Origin: CAZOEL01 sp964578835
Lineage (GTDB): Bacteria > Desulfobacterota > Syntrophobacteria > Syntrophobacterales > Syntrophobacteraceae
DNA length: 64,000 nucleotides
Reading direction: 5' to 3'
NCBI GenBank assembly: GCA_964578835.1
Contig: CAZOEL010000006.1
Location: forward strand, 65,929-129,928
Both the position numbers and the translations under genes were made by a program. The notes beneath the pieces are model-generated. The model was not told where the DNA came from and did not search any database. It saw only the letters and a list, made by a program, of their open reading frames with translations. Below, piece by piece: positions 43,133 to 51,929 of this stretch (the stretch's first letter is position 1; every line of letters begins with the position of its first letter).

Positions 43133-44902
43133 ATGACGACGCAATCGGCGGAAAATATTGTTTGGAAGTTGGAAGACCTTTATTCCGGCCCCGATGCTCC
43201 CGAACTGGAGCAAGACCGTAGCTGGTGCGTAGAAGAAGGCGAGCGGTTCGCTTCGGCGTATCGAGGACGGATCGGAGAGCTCGGCCCGGACGAGATGTTG
43301 AGCGCAATTCAACAGTTTGAGAATCTTCATGAAAAGGCTAGGAAGCTTCTCTCCTTCGGGTATCTTTTCTTTTCGACCCAGACTCAAAACGCAAGAGCGG
43401 GGGCGCTCTTGCAGGGACTCCAGGAATTCTACGCCATCCTGAATAGAGACACCCTTTTCTTCGAGCTCGAATGGACCCAGCTCGATGAAGATCGTGCGAA
43501 GCGCATCGCCTTGGCTCCGAGGCTCTCTTCCTACCGGCATTATTTGGAATCTTTGCGCCGCTACAAGCCTCATCTTCTAAGTGAAACCGAAGAGCGCCTT
43601 TTGGCGGAAAAGGAGCCGGTCGGAAGCTCCGCATGGAACACTCTTTTCGACAAGGTTCTGAGTCAGCTCCGCTTCGGCGAAGCCAAAAGAACCGAGTCCG
43701 AAGTGCTGAGCGATCTCTATCACCCGGAGCGCGAGGTGCGAAAGAATGCGGCTGCTGAGCTCACAGAGGGACTGGGAAGCGTCCTTCACATCCTCACGCA
43801 TATCTTCAACACCATCTTGCTGGATAAAGCGATCGACGACAGGCTGCGCAAGTACCCGCACTGGCTTCGCGCCAGAAACCTCAGCAACGAAGCGGACGAC
43901 GCCATGGTCGAAGCCCTCGTGCAGGCGGTCACGGCTCGCTACGACATCGTCCAGCGTTACTACAATCTAAAGAGAAAGCTCCTTGACTACGATACCCTCT
44001 TCGACTATGACCGCTACGCCCCCCTTCCCGGGCCCTCTCAGCAGTCGTTTTCCTGGACGGAGGCAAAAGAGATCGTTCTTTCCGCTTATGGAGATTTTTC
44101 ACCCGGGATGGCTGAAATCGCCGCCGAGTTTTTCGAAAAAGGCTGGATTCACGCTCCAGTTATGCCTGGCAAGAGGAGCGGAGCGTTTGCCCATTCGACG
44201 GTTCCATCCGCTCACCCTTATGTTTTTCTCAATTTCACCGGCAAGCACAGGGACATCATGACCCTGGCCCACGAACTGGGCCACGGCGTTCATCAGCACC
44301 TTTCGCGCAAACAAGGTCTTTTCAACAGCTACACTCCGCTCACCACGGCGGAAAGCGCCTCCGTATTCGGAGAAATGCTCGTATTCCATCATCTTCTAAA
44401 AAGGATTCAAGACCCTCGTGAACGCCTCGCTCTCCTGTGCGGCAAATTGGAGGACATCTTCGCCACCGTATTTCGCCAGGTTTCCATGAACCGCTTCGAA
44501 GAGGCCGTCCATAACGCCAGGAGAGAAAAAGGGGAGCTCGACGTCGACTTCATCTCGCAAGCCTGGATGGAGACCCAGAGCGCCATGTTCGGCGACTCGG
44601 TTCAGCTTCTCGACCACTACCGAACATGGTGGTCCTATATCCCGCACTTCCTCCACACCCCTGGCTACGTATACGCGTACGCCTTCGGGGAGCTGCTCGT
44701 TCTTGCGCTTTATCAACAATATCGAGAAAAAGGCTCCGCCTTTGTTCCTCTATACACAGATCTTCTCTCAGCCGGCGGCAAGGCTGCGCCAAACGAACTC
44801 CTTAAACCTTTTGGAATCGACCTCGCCGACCCGCTCTTTTGGCGAAAGGGGCTCGAAGTTCTCGAAGACCTCCTGCGCGAGTCGGAAAACATGGTCAGTT
44901 GA
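43133..44902 (+). CDS. pepF: Oligoendopeptidase F, M3 family metallopeptidase
   Basis: A cytoplasmic zinc peptidase of 589 residues that degrades oligopeptides. The zinc motif HELGHGVHQ lies near residue 378, and the third ligand is in ESASVFGEM about 25 residues later. The C-terminal catalytic residues appear in HTPGYVYAYAFGELL. The start has AAGGAG five bases upstream. It ends 11 bp before the pyruvate kinase start, so the two may be cotranscribed. Confidence 0.93.
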   Translation: MTTQSAENIVWKLEDLYSGPDAPELEQDRSWCVEEGERFASAYRGRIGELGPDEMLSAIQQFENLHEKARKLLSFGYLFFSTQTQNARAGALLQGLQEFYAILNRDTLFFELEWTQLDEDRAKRIALAPRLSSYRHYLESLRRYKPHLLSETEERLLAEKEPVGSSAWNTLFDKVLSQLRFGEAKRTESEVLSDLYHPEREVRKNAAAELTEGLGSVLHILTHIFNTILLDKAIDDRLRKYPHWLRARNLSNEADDAMVEALVQAVTARYDIVQRYYNLKRKLLDYDTLFDYDRYAPLPGPSQQSFSWTEAKEIVLSAYGDFSPGMAEIAAEFFEKGWIHAPVMPGKRSGAFAHSTVPSAHPYVFLNFTGKHRDIMTLAHELGHGVHQHLSRKQGLFNSYTPLTTAESASVFGEMLVFHHLLKRIQDPRERLALLCGKLEDIFATVFRQVSMNRFEEAVHNARREKGELDVDFISQAWMETQSAMFGDSVQLLDHYRTWWSYIPHFLHTPGYVYAYAFGELLVLALYQQYREKGSAFVPLYTDLLSAGGKAAPNELLKPFGIDLADPLFWRKGLEVLEDLLRESENMVS

Positions 44903-44913
44903 AGGATATGAAT

Positions 44914-46356
44914 ATGATCAGTCCTGCGAAATTCAGAAGAACCAAAATCGTCTGCACCATCGGACCGAACACTTCTTCGCCCGAAATGCTAAAAGAGATC
45001 ATTGAAGCAGGGATGAACGTGGCGCGTCTCAATTTCTCCCATGGAGACCGGGAAGAGCACCGGGAAACCATTCGGACCATCAGGAGGGTTTGCAGGGAAA
45101 CGGGAAGAGAGATCGGCATCCTGCAGGACCTTTGCGGTCCCAAGATCCGTCTCGGCGCTCTCTCGCAAGAAGAGCTGAGGCTCGAACCGGGCGAAATGAT
45201 TGAGCTGGCTTCGGGCGAAACGGCCACATCCAACCTGATCCCCGTGAATTACCCTTTTCTGCTGGAAGATGTCCAGGCGGGCAATCATATCCTCCTTGCC
45301 GATGGAACCGTGGAGCTTCTTGTGCGGACAAAGCAGAAGGATACGATCCTTTGTGAAGTTGTGGCCGGAGGCGTGATCCGTTCCCACAAGGGGGTCAATT
45401 TGCCGAGCAGCAACTTGAGGATTCCGGCTTTTACGGAAAAAGACCGTCAGGATCTCTCCGTCGGCATTGAAGAGGGCGTAGATTTCGTCGCTCTCTCTTT
45501 CATCCGCAGCGTGAAGGATTTGGAATCCATCAACGACGTCCTGAAAGGCGCAAATAGTCGCCCGATGCTCATGGCGAAGATAGAGAAGCCCCAGGCGGTC
45601 GAAAACTTCGATGAAATACTCGCCGCCGTAGACGCCATTATGATTGCCAGGGGGGATCTCGGAGTAGAGATGCCCCTGGAAGAGGTGCCTCTTATTCAGA
45701 AGCAAATCATAAAAAAGACAAGACAGGCCGGGAAGCCCGTCATCACCGCCACTCAGATGCTCACCTCCATGATGGACTCGCCCAGGCCGACCAGAGCGGA
45801 AGCAACGGATGTGGCCAACGCGGTTCTCGACGGCGCCGACGCTTTGATGCTGTCGGATGAAACGGCGATCGGGAATTATCCTTTGCAGGCGGTTTCAATG
45901 CTCGACCGCATTGCGAGATCAACAGAGTCCCATCTGGATGAGCTTCAACTCCTCAGGGAAGCCGCATCGGAGCTCCTCCCCGACACCGCGGCCGCAATCA
46001 GCCGCGCAGCCTGCTGGCTTGCCAGAGATCTCAAGGCGGCGGCCATTATCGCATCGACTTCTTCCGGCAATACCGCCCGCCTGGTTGGACGGTTCCGACC
46101 GGCATGTCCCATCGTCGCCTTAACGGACAGCCTGCAGACGCAGAGGCAGCTCTGCCTCTCCTGGGGCATCATCGCCGACCTGGAAAAAATTCACGGGCAC
46201 ACGGATCAGATGTTCGCTGCGGCGCGCGCATGGGTGTTAGAGGAAGGCATCGCCAAGAACGGCGATCGGCTGATTCTTACGGCGGGAGTTCCGGTCGGAG
46301 TCTCTGGAACGACAAACCTGTTGAAGGTAATGGAGATTCAGAATGTAGATTCGTAG
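44914..46356 (+). CDS. pyk: Pyruvate kinase
   Basis: The glycolytic enzyme turning phosphoenolpyruvate and ADP into pyruvate and ATP; 480 residues, normal length. Motifs: RTKIVCTIGPNTSSPEML and NVARLNFSHGD at the N-terminus, MAKIEKPQAVENFDEIL (catalytic Lys), MIARGDLGVEMP, and ATQMLTSMMDSPRPTRAEATDVANA in part as expected. The chosen ATG has AAGGA seven bases upstream; a second ATG six bases earlier abuts that site. A stem-loop follows the stop. Confidence 0.95.
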   Translation: MISPAKFRRTKIVCTIGPNTSSPEMLKEIIEAGMNVARLNFSHGDREEHRETIRTIRRVCRETGREIGILQDLCGPKIRLGALSQEELRLEPGEMIELASGETATSNLIPVNYPFLLEDVQAGNHILLADGTVELLVRTKQKDTILCEVVAGGVIRSHKGVNLPSSNLRIPAFTEKDRQDLSVGIEEGVDFVALSFIRSVKDLESINDVLKGANSRPMLMAKIEKPQAVENFDEILAAVDAIMIARGDLGVEMPLEEVPLIQKQIIKKTRQAGKPVITATQMLTSMMDSPRPTRAEATDVANAVLDGADALMLSDETAIGNYPLQAVSMLDRIARSTESHLDELQLLREAASELLPDTAAAISRAACWLARDLKAAAIIASTSSGNTARLVGRFRPACPIVALTDSLQTQRQLCLSWGIIADLEKIHGHTDQMFAAARAWVLEEGIAKNGDRLILTAGVPVGVSGTTNLLKVMEIQNVDS

Positions 46357-46364
46357 CTAAAGAG

Positions 46365-46443
46365 CGCGAAGGACGCGGTGAAGCGCTTTTGGCCGCTCGC
46401 AGCAATTGGAGCTGAGCCTTCGCGTTTCTTCGCGTCCTTCGCG
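46365..46443 (+). terminator. Inverted repeat after pyk
   Basis: A 13-bp perfect stem (CGCGAAGGACGCG and its complement) enclosing about 53 bases, starting nine bases after the pyk stop. No T-run follows, so termination is only likely. Confidence 0.4.
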
Positions 46444-46453
46444 ACTGCAGGAG

Positions 46454-46588
46454 CTACTTTGTTTGGGCAAGCTTGGCCAAAACGCGCAGGTTTTCCTGAA
46501 GGCGCTTCTGCTCCTGCTTCAGGTTTTCCTTGTTCGGAGCGTGCTTCCGAGCCCGAACCGCCTCGGTCTTCTGTGTCTTTGAAGCCAT
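46454..46588 (-). CDS. Small basic protein of 44 residues
   Basis: A short gene that reads MASKTQKTEAVRARKHAPNK and goes on with ENLKQEQKRLQENLRVLAKL, ending AQTK. The ATG has AGGAG eight bases upstream, an ideal site. The product is strongly charged, with a Lys/Arg-rich first half and a predicted helical second half; I do not recognise a named family. It is not near other minus-strand genes: the AmgK-like gene upstream ends 90 bp away. It may bind nucleic acid or ribosomes; that is only a guess from charge. Confidence 0.7.
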   Translation of the reverse strand: MASKTQKTEAVRARKHAPNKENLKQEQKRLQENLRVLAKLAQTK

Positions 46589-46677
46589 TTCTTTTTCTCC
46601 TTCCATGCAATCTTTGAAATGTACAGGCAAATCGCCTATATCAGTTTAAGGCATTCGTGTCACGCAAAACTTTCAAA

Positions 46678-47730
46678 TCACTTCTTCCCAACCGCTTCTT
46701 TTCTGGTCGTTTGTATAGAATTGATGCGCCGCTGAAGCTCCGGATACAATCCGTTGCAGGGGCCGTTTATCCATTGATGAAGCAACCGCCAGGCCTGCGG
46801 GATATACCTTGCAAAGTAGCTCTTGCCTTTCACAATGCTCAGGAACGCGTAAGCGCCGAGCACCTGCATATTTCTGCAAAGCCTCACCGCGCGATACGAA
46901 TCCTTGAACTCTCGGTGAGCGCAGTGGAGAAAGCCCTTCGCAGATGTCCAGTATAGCTCGAATAGATCCTCCTGGACCGAATTTGGAAGTATAACATAAG
47001 GATCGATCAGCAGCGAAGCCACGTCATAAGCCGGGGGCCCGAAGCGCATCCCTTGGAAATCCACAAGCCTCAAAGCCCCCTTGCAGACCATCAGGTTGCG
47101 GCTCTGAAAATCCCTGTGCATTACAAGCTCCTGCTCACGCGCTCCGGCAGCTTCCGCAATGTTTTCAAAGTCAATGCGAAGCTCTTCGGCGGTTCCTTCC
47201 AGCCCGAGATACTTTTCGAGGAAAGCCGTCCTGAAATATTCCAGCTCACGAACGTAAACAAAGGATGGATCGTAGAGAGAAGCATCGAAGCAAAAGCTGG
47301 GCTGAAAGCCTTCGGGGGCCCGCTCGTGCATCTTCAACAAGAGCTTGAGGGCGCGCCGGTAAAGGCTTCTCAAATCCGAGCCGCCACGATTGGCGAGCCT
47401 TTGCATGTGGCAGTCGTCAAGATCCTCCAGAATGAATACGCCACGATCCACATCGGAGCACAGAATCTTCGGAACGGGAACCCCGCAGCGAGCGAGATGA
47501 GCCCCAATCAGGTAGTAGGAATCGTTTTCATCTATACCGCTCGGGTTTTTCCGTGGCGAGACGAGCGCTACGAAATGCAGGGCGCCCTGGCGAATTCTGA
47601 AGAACTTGCGATCGGAGCCATCCCCGGCCAAGGGCGTCACAATGGCTTTCTCAGCTGAAAGCCCCAAATCCGAGGCCGCATCGGAAAGCAAGCCGAAAAG
47701 CAGAGGATCAGCTCCATCTTGATTCATCAT
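46678..47730 (-). CDS. amgK: APH-fold sugar kinase, AmgK-like
   Basis: A 350-residue aminoglycoside-phosphotransferase-fold kinase. AmgK phosphorylates the anomeric carbon of N-acetylmuramic acid and N-acetylglucosamine in wall recycling. Seen: VTPLAGDGSDRKFFRIR (ATP loop), the catalytic loop VMHRDFQSRNLMV, and the magnesium motif LVDFQGMRFGPPAYDVASLL, which matches AmgK better than antibiotic kinases. The ATG overlaps the stop of the nucleotidyltransferase gene by four bases. The pair mirrors the amgK-murU arrangement of Pseudomonas. Confidence 0.82.
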   Translation of the reverse strand: MMNQDGADPLLFGLLSDAASDLGLSAEKAIVTPLAGDGSDRKFFRIRQGALHFVALVSPRKNPSGIDENDSYYLIGAHLARCGVPVPKILCSDVDRGVFILEDLDDCHMQRLANRGGSDLRSLYRRALKLLLKMHERAPEGFQPSFCFDASLYDPSFVYVRELEYFRTAFLEKYLGLEGTAEELRIDFENIAEAAGAREQELVMHRDFQSRNLMVCKGALRLVDFQGMRFGPPAYDVASLLIDPYVILPNSVQEDLFELYWTSAKGFLHCAHREFKDSYRAVRLCRNMQVLGAYAFLSIVKGKSYFARYIPQAWRLLHQWINGPCNGLYPELQRRINSIQTTRKEAVGKK

Positions 47731-48698
47731 ACGAACGTCCCGCACAAGCACTCATTTTGATGATCTCCCCGAACGACTGCTCCATCGGTCACAATACAGC
47801 CGCAGAGCCTGGAGCCGCGCTCGATGGCGACATTGTCCCAGAGAATCGTATCTTCCATTTCAACGCCCTCCATGATTTCGCAATGCTCCCCGACAACCAC
47901 GAATCCTTTGAAGACCACATCGGTAGCGACGCGAGACGTCGCATGAACAAGAGCTCTGTTTCCCGTCGAAAACGGAGGCAGCCTTCCGGAGTCCATACGC
48001 CCAAGCTCTTCGTTGAGCGCGCGGTAGCTATCCAGGGAGCCCATCTCGCGCCAAAAAAGGTTTGGCTGAACCAGCGCCCGAGGCGGTTGCCTCTTTTCAA
48101 TGAGCTTCCGATACGATTCAAGAATCTCCGCCGGAATCCCCTTCGGGATATCTTCGAGCGCCGTCGGTTCGATATAATGGATGCCCGTAAACGCCATGAG
48201 CTTCATCTCCGGGCGTTCTTCCACAAGCATGCTTGCTTCTCGACCAAATCCATGGACAACCCCTTCTTCATCCACGGCTACATTGTTGAACTCGGGCCAG
48301 TCGTGCATGACAAGTCCTACGGGGCTGCCCGATTGGAGATATTGCGCATAAAGCTCCTTTATCGCGGCATCGCACACCGTGTCGCCGTTGACCACGACAA
48401 AGGGCTCCCCACGGAAAAAATCCAATACATTCCTGATTCCTCCTCCCGTACCGAGGAGGATCGGCTCCTCGACGACATGGACCGGAACGGGCCATTTTCT
48501 GCTCCGAACCGCGGAGACGAGCCTTTCACTCAGGTGGCAGCCGTTGACTACAATTTCGCTAACGCCCTCATTAAAAAGCTTCCAGACCCAGAAGTCGAGA
48601 ATAGCTGTGCCGAGGATCGGCGCCAGCGCCTTCGGACGAACATGGGTAAGCGGGCGCAGTCGCGTTCCGAGGCCTGCGGCAAGAATCATGGCGCGCAT
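47727..48698 (-). CDS. Sugar-1-phosphate nucleotidyltransferase, MurU-like with extra C-terminal domain
   Basis: A nucleotidyltransferase of 323 residues activating a sugar phosphate. N-terminal signature AMILAAGLGTRLRPLTHVRPKAL, then LLGTGGGIRNVLDFF and VVVNGDTVCD. Beyond about residue 235 there is a short left-handed beta-helix-like tail (HCEIMEGVEMEDTILWDNV) that MurU itself, about 225 residues, does not have. Pairing with the AmgK-like kinase makes UDP-MurNAc synthesis likely; GDP-mannose-type pyrophosphorylase is the alternative. I chose the ATG nine bases inside the longest frame, since AGGA then sits eight bases upstream. Confidence 0.8.
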   Translation of the reverse strand: MRAMILAAGLGTRLRPLTHVRPKALAPILGTAILDFWVWKLFNEGVSEIVVNGCHLSERLVSAVRSRKWPVPVHVVEEPILLGTGGGIRNVLDFFRGEPFVVVNGDTVCDAAIKELYAQYLQSGSPVGLVMHDWPEFNNVAVDEEGVVHGFGREASMLVEERPEMKLMAFTGIHYIEPTALEDIPKGIPAEILESYRKLIEKRQPPRALVQPNLFWREMGSLDSYRALNEELGRMDSGRLPPFSTGNRALVHATSRVATDVVFKGFVVVGEHCEIMEGVEMEDTILWDNVAIERGSRLCGCIVTDGAVVRGDHQNECLCGTFV

Positions 48699-48725
48699 GG
48701 AAAACATCCTGAAAGAATCTGATGG

Positions 48726-49658
48726 TTACTTGGCTTGGGACTGCTTTTTCAGATAGCGCATTTGGATATTCGCTTTCACTATCCAATCCCCTTCCGCCCT
48801 TGCCGGGAGCGACTTCTTGATTTCGGAGGCAATGTAATCAGCGTCTTTTGATTTGGCGCTCAACTTCCTTGCTTTCTTATCAAACGCAAGGATGTATTCT
48901 TTCATATCCCGGACGTCTTCTTTGGTTGAGAGCGGACCATGGCCGGGAACAATGCCTTCGACATTGAGAGTAAGGATATAATCGAGCGCTTTGACCCAGT
49001 TCTTCAGATCCCCGTCCGCCATGTAGGGATGAAAATTGGTGAACAGGATATCTCCTGCAAACAGCGCCTTGCGCTCCGGAATGAATACGAGAATACTCCC
49101 TTCGGTGTGGGATGGATTGACGTTGATGAGCTCGGCTCTTATATCCCCGAGATCGATTTCCATGCGGTCGCCGAAGGAAAGGGTTGGATAAGCGATGGTC
49201 GAGCCTTCCATATCCTGAGCCGTTAGCCCGTATGCAGCCGCGTTTTGCAATGTCTGCTCGCTTTGCTCCAGAGCGCTCTTCTTCGCTTTTTCCTGAGAGA
49301 TCACAACCGCGCCGAGCTTCACAAACTCGGAATTCCCGAACGAGTGGTCCAGATGGTGGTGCGTGTTGACCACATACTTGATCGGTTTCTCGGAAATCGC
49401 CTTTATGTCCCGGATGAATCTCTGAGCCTCTTTGGCGGAAATGAGGGTGTCGATGACGAGAATTCCGTCTCGACCGACGATTATGCCCGCATTTGCGCCA
49501 AAACTATTATGCGGACCGGATTTCTTTACATCCACATAGGAATAGATGTCATCGGCAATCCTCTTCAGCCGCTCTTCTGCAAAAGCGGTTGTATGAAAAG
49601 AGCTGCAGACGAGGCACAAAATAAACACACCAGCTGCAAAACGCTTTCTTTTTTCCAT
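48726..49658 (-). CDS. Secreted metallo-beta-lactamase-fold hydrolase
   Basis: An exported MBL-fold enzyme of 310 residues. A signal peptide ends near residue 27 (TTAFA before EERLKR). Zinc ligands are all there: VVNTHHHLDHS, NPSHTEGS, LFAGDILF and VPGHGP. The family includes hydrolases of many substrates (quinoprotein-relay SoxH-like, lactonases, beta-lactamases); none is favoured. The ATG has GGAGGG upstream; the frame runs eight codons further. It lies between rsmI and the nucleotidyltransferase gene. Confidence 0.85.
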   Translation of the reverse strand: MEKRKRFAAGVFILCLVCSSFHTTAFAEERLKRIADDIYSYVDVKKSGPHNSFGANAGIIVGRDGILVIDTLISAKEAQRFIRDIKAISEKPIKYVVNTHHHLDHSFGNSEFVKLGAVVISQEKAKKSALEQSEQTLQNAAAYGLTAQDMEGSTIAYPTLSFGDRMEIDLGDIRAELINVNPSHTEGSILVFIPERKALFAGDILFTNFHPYMADGDLKNWVKALDYILTLNVEGIVPGHGPLSTKEDVRDMKEYILAFDKKARKLSAKSKDADYIASEIKKSLPARAEGDWIVKANIQMRYLKKQSQAK

Positions 49659-49678
49659 CCCTGCCCTCCCTTCCAGCA

Positions 49679-50557
49679 TCACAACGAATCCTTCACCCGA
49701 AGCGCCTCTTTATACACCACGCGGCGAGGAAGGCGCCTATCCGATATGATTCTATCCGTAGCGTCTCTCACTCCAAGCCCTGCTTTCATGAGACTCAAGA
49801 GCTCATCTCGCCACGAGCTTTCATCCTCCTCGCCGCCAGTGCTCTCCGGAGCGCCGGACACGACGAGGCAAATCTCACCCTTTACCCCTTCTTTGAAGTA
49901 ATTCCGAGCTTCGGAGACTCTTCCCCGGAACACTTCCTCATGTTGTTTTGTGAGCTCCCTCGCCACGGCAATGAGCCTATCGCCCCAGAGCGTCTCGAGG
50001 TCCTGCAGCGTACGCTCCAAACGTTGCGGCGATTCATACAGGATTACCGTCATGGGAAGCGCCGCATGGGATGCAAAGAATTTCTTTCTCCCCGAGCCTC
50101 GGTTTGGCGGAAATCCCAGGAAAGCGAAAGGATGGGTCGGAAGGCCGGAAGCTGCCAACGCGGCAATCAACGCCGTGGGCCCGGGGATCACTATGACCTC
50201 TAAATCCCGCTCGATGGCCTCGCGCACCAGGTTGAAGCCGGGATCTGAAATGCCGGGCGTTCCCGCATCCGTCACAAGAGCGATATCTTCGCCTGCGCGA
50301 AGCTTCTCGAGTAATTCCGGACCGCGCTCATGCGCATTATGGTCATGATAGCTTACGAGAGGCTTGTGAATATCGAAGCGGCTAAGCAGTTTTCTGGTGT
50401 GTCGCGTGTCCTCGGCGGCAATCCTGTGAACGGAGCGGAGAACCTCGAGAGCCCTCAAAGTGATATCGGACAGATTCCCTATCGGGGTGGCGACAACATA
50501 AAGAGCGCCGGCGGATTCTCGAGGCAGAGCGTCCTTATTCGCGAGCTTCGAAGGCAT
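49679..50557 (-). CDS. rsmI: 16S rRNA cytidine-1402 2'-O-methyltransferase RsmI
   Basis: A tetrapyrrole-methylase-fold enzyme of 292 residues that methylates C1402 in the ribosomal decoding centre. Motifs: GALYVVATPIGNLSDITLRA, AAEDTRHTRKLL, VTDAGTPGISDPGF and VIPGPTALIAALAASGLPT. A further TTG lies six bases upstream. The start overlaps yraN by about 20 bases. Confidence 0.94.
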   Translation of the reverse strand: MPSKLANKDALPRESAGALYVVATPIGNLSDITLRALEVLRSVHRIAAEDTRHTRKLLSRFDIHKPLVSYHDHNAHERGPELLEKLRAGEDIALVTDAGTPGISDPGFNLVREAIERDLEVIVIPGPTALIAALAASGLPTHPFAFLGFPPNRGSGRKKFFASHAALPMTVILYESPQRLERTLQDLETLWGDRLIAVARELTKQHEEVFRGRVSEARNYFKEGVKGEICLVVSGAPESTGGEEDESSWRDELLSLMKAGLGVRDATDRIISDRRLPRRVVYKEALRVKDSL

Positions 50558-50903
50558 TGGCAATCCAGGTCACTTCAGGTTCTCCTCCCTTCCAGGCAAT
50601 GGCGATCACATCGAAGCGGGCGGACCGTCTCTCCATCTTACGGCTCTTGAGATACCATTGAGCAAGTCTGGTGAGTCGCCTCTGTTTGGCCACCGTGACC
50701 GCTTCCTGAGGCAAGCCGTATCCGCCGAACGACTTCGATTTCACTTCCACAAAGACAAGAGTATCGCCATCTACGCCCACAATGTCGATCTCGCCCATAT
50801 TACATCGCACATTTCGGGCAATTACATCTATACCGGCCTCTTCGAGGTATTTGACAGCAATATCTTCGCCTTGCTTTCCCTTTTCAACCCGATTTGCAGT
50901 CAT
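50535..50903 (-). CDS. yraN: YraN/UPF0102 endonuclease-like protein
   Basis: A 122-residue protein of the UPF0102 family with a restriction-endonuclease-like fold: KGKQGEDIAVKYLEEAGIDV, then NVRCNMGEIDIVGVDGDTLVFVEVKSK containing the E...D...ExK pattern. The cellular role is not established. I chose the ATG that overlaps the end of rnhB by 20 bases; the longer frame would read through rnhB. Confidence 0.92.
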   Translation of the reverse strand: MTANRVEKGKQGEDIAVKYLEEAGIDVIARNVRCNMGEIDIVGVDGDTLVFVEVKSKSFGGYGLPQEAVTVAKQRRLTRLAQWYLKSRKMERRSARFDVIAIAWKGGEPEVTWIANAFEARE

Positions 50904-51540
50904 ATCGAGAAACCTCACCGCTTTCCGACGCCGCGCAGCGGAAGCTCCTGCGGTGGAGAGGACAGGGACCGTAGCGGCGCAGGGCATCCAGATGCTGCTT
51001 AGTCCCATATCCTTTATTGCGATCGAAGCCATACGCGGGATATAGCTGATGAAGCTCGCACATGATCCGATCCCGATGCACTTTGGCGATTATAGATGCG
51101 GCCGCTATGGAAAGACACAGCCGGTCGCCATGCGTTATCCCCTCCTGAGCCGTAGCGCAGGGGAGTTTATAGGGACCGTCGATCAGAAGATAATCGGGAG
51201 CTATGGGCAAAGCTTCCACCGCCATGGCCATGGCCTTGAAAGTAGCCTGAAGGATATTGATCCTGTCGATTTCCGGAGCTTCGACAGCGCCAAGGCCGAC
51301 GCCTTTGGCGCACTTCCGGATGATGTCGTAGCAGGATTCCCTCTGCGTGGAGCTCAAAAGCTTCGAGTCCCTGACGAGAGGCAGTTCGGCTTCGGGCGGC
51401 AGCATTACGGCGGCGGCGACCACTGGACCGGCCAGAGGCCCCCTGCCCGCTTCGTCAATGCCCGCCAAAAATTGAAAACCCCGCTTGAGCGCCTCCTCTT
51501 CGAAGAGCCTTTGCGGGGTTTGGGCGGCTTTGGACGCCAC
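50884..51540 (-). CDS. rnhB: Ribonuclease HII
   Basis: An endonuclease of 218 residues that removes ribonucleotides from DNA. Active-site motifs: FLAGIDEAGRGPLAGPVVAA (first Asp and Glu), DSKLLSSTQRE, IDGPYKLP and ASIIAKVHRDRIM. It starts with GTG two bases after the rplS stop and overlaps yraN, so the block is closely packed. Confidence 0.95.
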   Translation of the reverse strand: MASKAAQTPQRLFEEEALKRGFQFLAGIDEAGRGPLAGPVVAAAVMLPPEAELPLVRDSKLLSSTQRESCYDIIRKCAKGVGLGAVEAPEIDRINILQATFKAMAMAVEALPIAPDYLLIDGPYKLPCATAQEGITHGDRLCLSIAAASIIAKVHRDRIMCELHQLYPAYGFDRNKGYGTKQHLDALRRYGPCPLHRRSFRCAASESGEVSRYDCKSG

Positions 51541-51542
51541 GC

Positions 51543-51890
51543 CTATCTTCTCTCTTGGATACGGGCAGCCTTGCCAACTCGATTCCGGAGATAGTACAGT
51601 CTTGCGCGACGAACGCGTCCGCGTCGAAGGATTTCGATCCTGTCAATTTGCGGCGTATGCAACGGGAATATTCTCTCCACGCCGACCCCGTAGGAAACTT
51701 TCCGCACTGTGAAAGACGCTCCCATTCCGCCTCTGTGACGCCGAATCACAACGCCCTCGAAAACCTGGATGCGCTCTTTGTCTCCTTCACGAATCTTAAC
51801 ATGCACCTTCACGCTGTCACCCACCCGAAAGGGGGGAATGTCCACACGCATGTTATCTCTATCAAGACTTTCAACTATATTTACGCCCAT
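51543..51890 (-). CDS. rplS: Ribosomal protein bL19
   Basis: A 115-residue protein of the large subunit, at the interface with the small subunit. Typical strings: VDIPPFRVGDSVKVHVKIREG, QVFEGVVIRRHRGG, GVGVERIFPLHTPQID and RRGRVRRARLYYLRNRVGKAAR. Length and order after trmD are normal. Confidence 0.97.
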   Translation of the reverse strand: MGVNIVESLDRDNMRVDIPPFRVGDSVKVHVKIREGDKERIQVFEGVVIRRHRGGMGASFTVRKVSYGVGVERIFPLHTPQIDRIEILRRGRVRRARLYYLRNRVGKAARIQERR

Positions 51891-51929
51891 CGTTTTTCCT
51901 CCACCGGTTTTCTTATTTAAGAATACGAA

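Noticed and set aside
46338..46610. A 90-codon minus-strand frame overlapping the small basic protein
   Set aside because: The alternative frame has an ideal ribosome-binding site and a regular, charged protein sequence, while this one crosses the pyk hairpin and has Gly/Pro-rich random composition.
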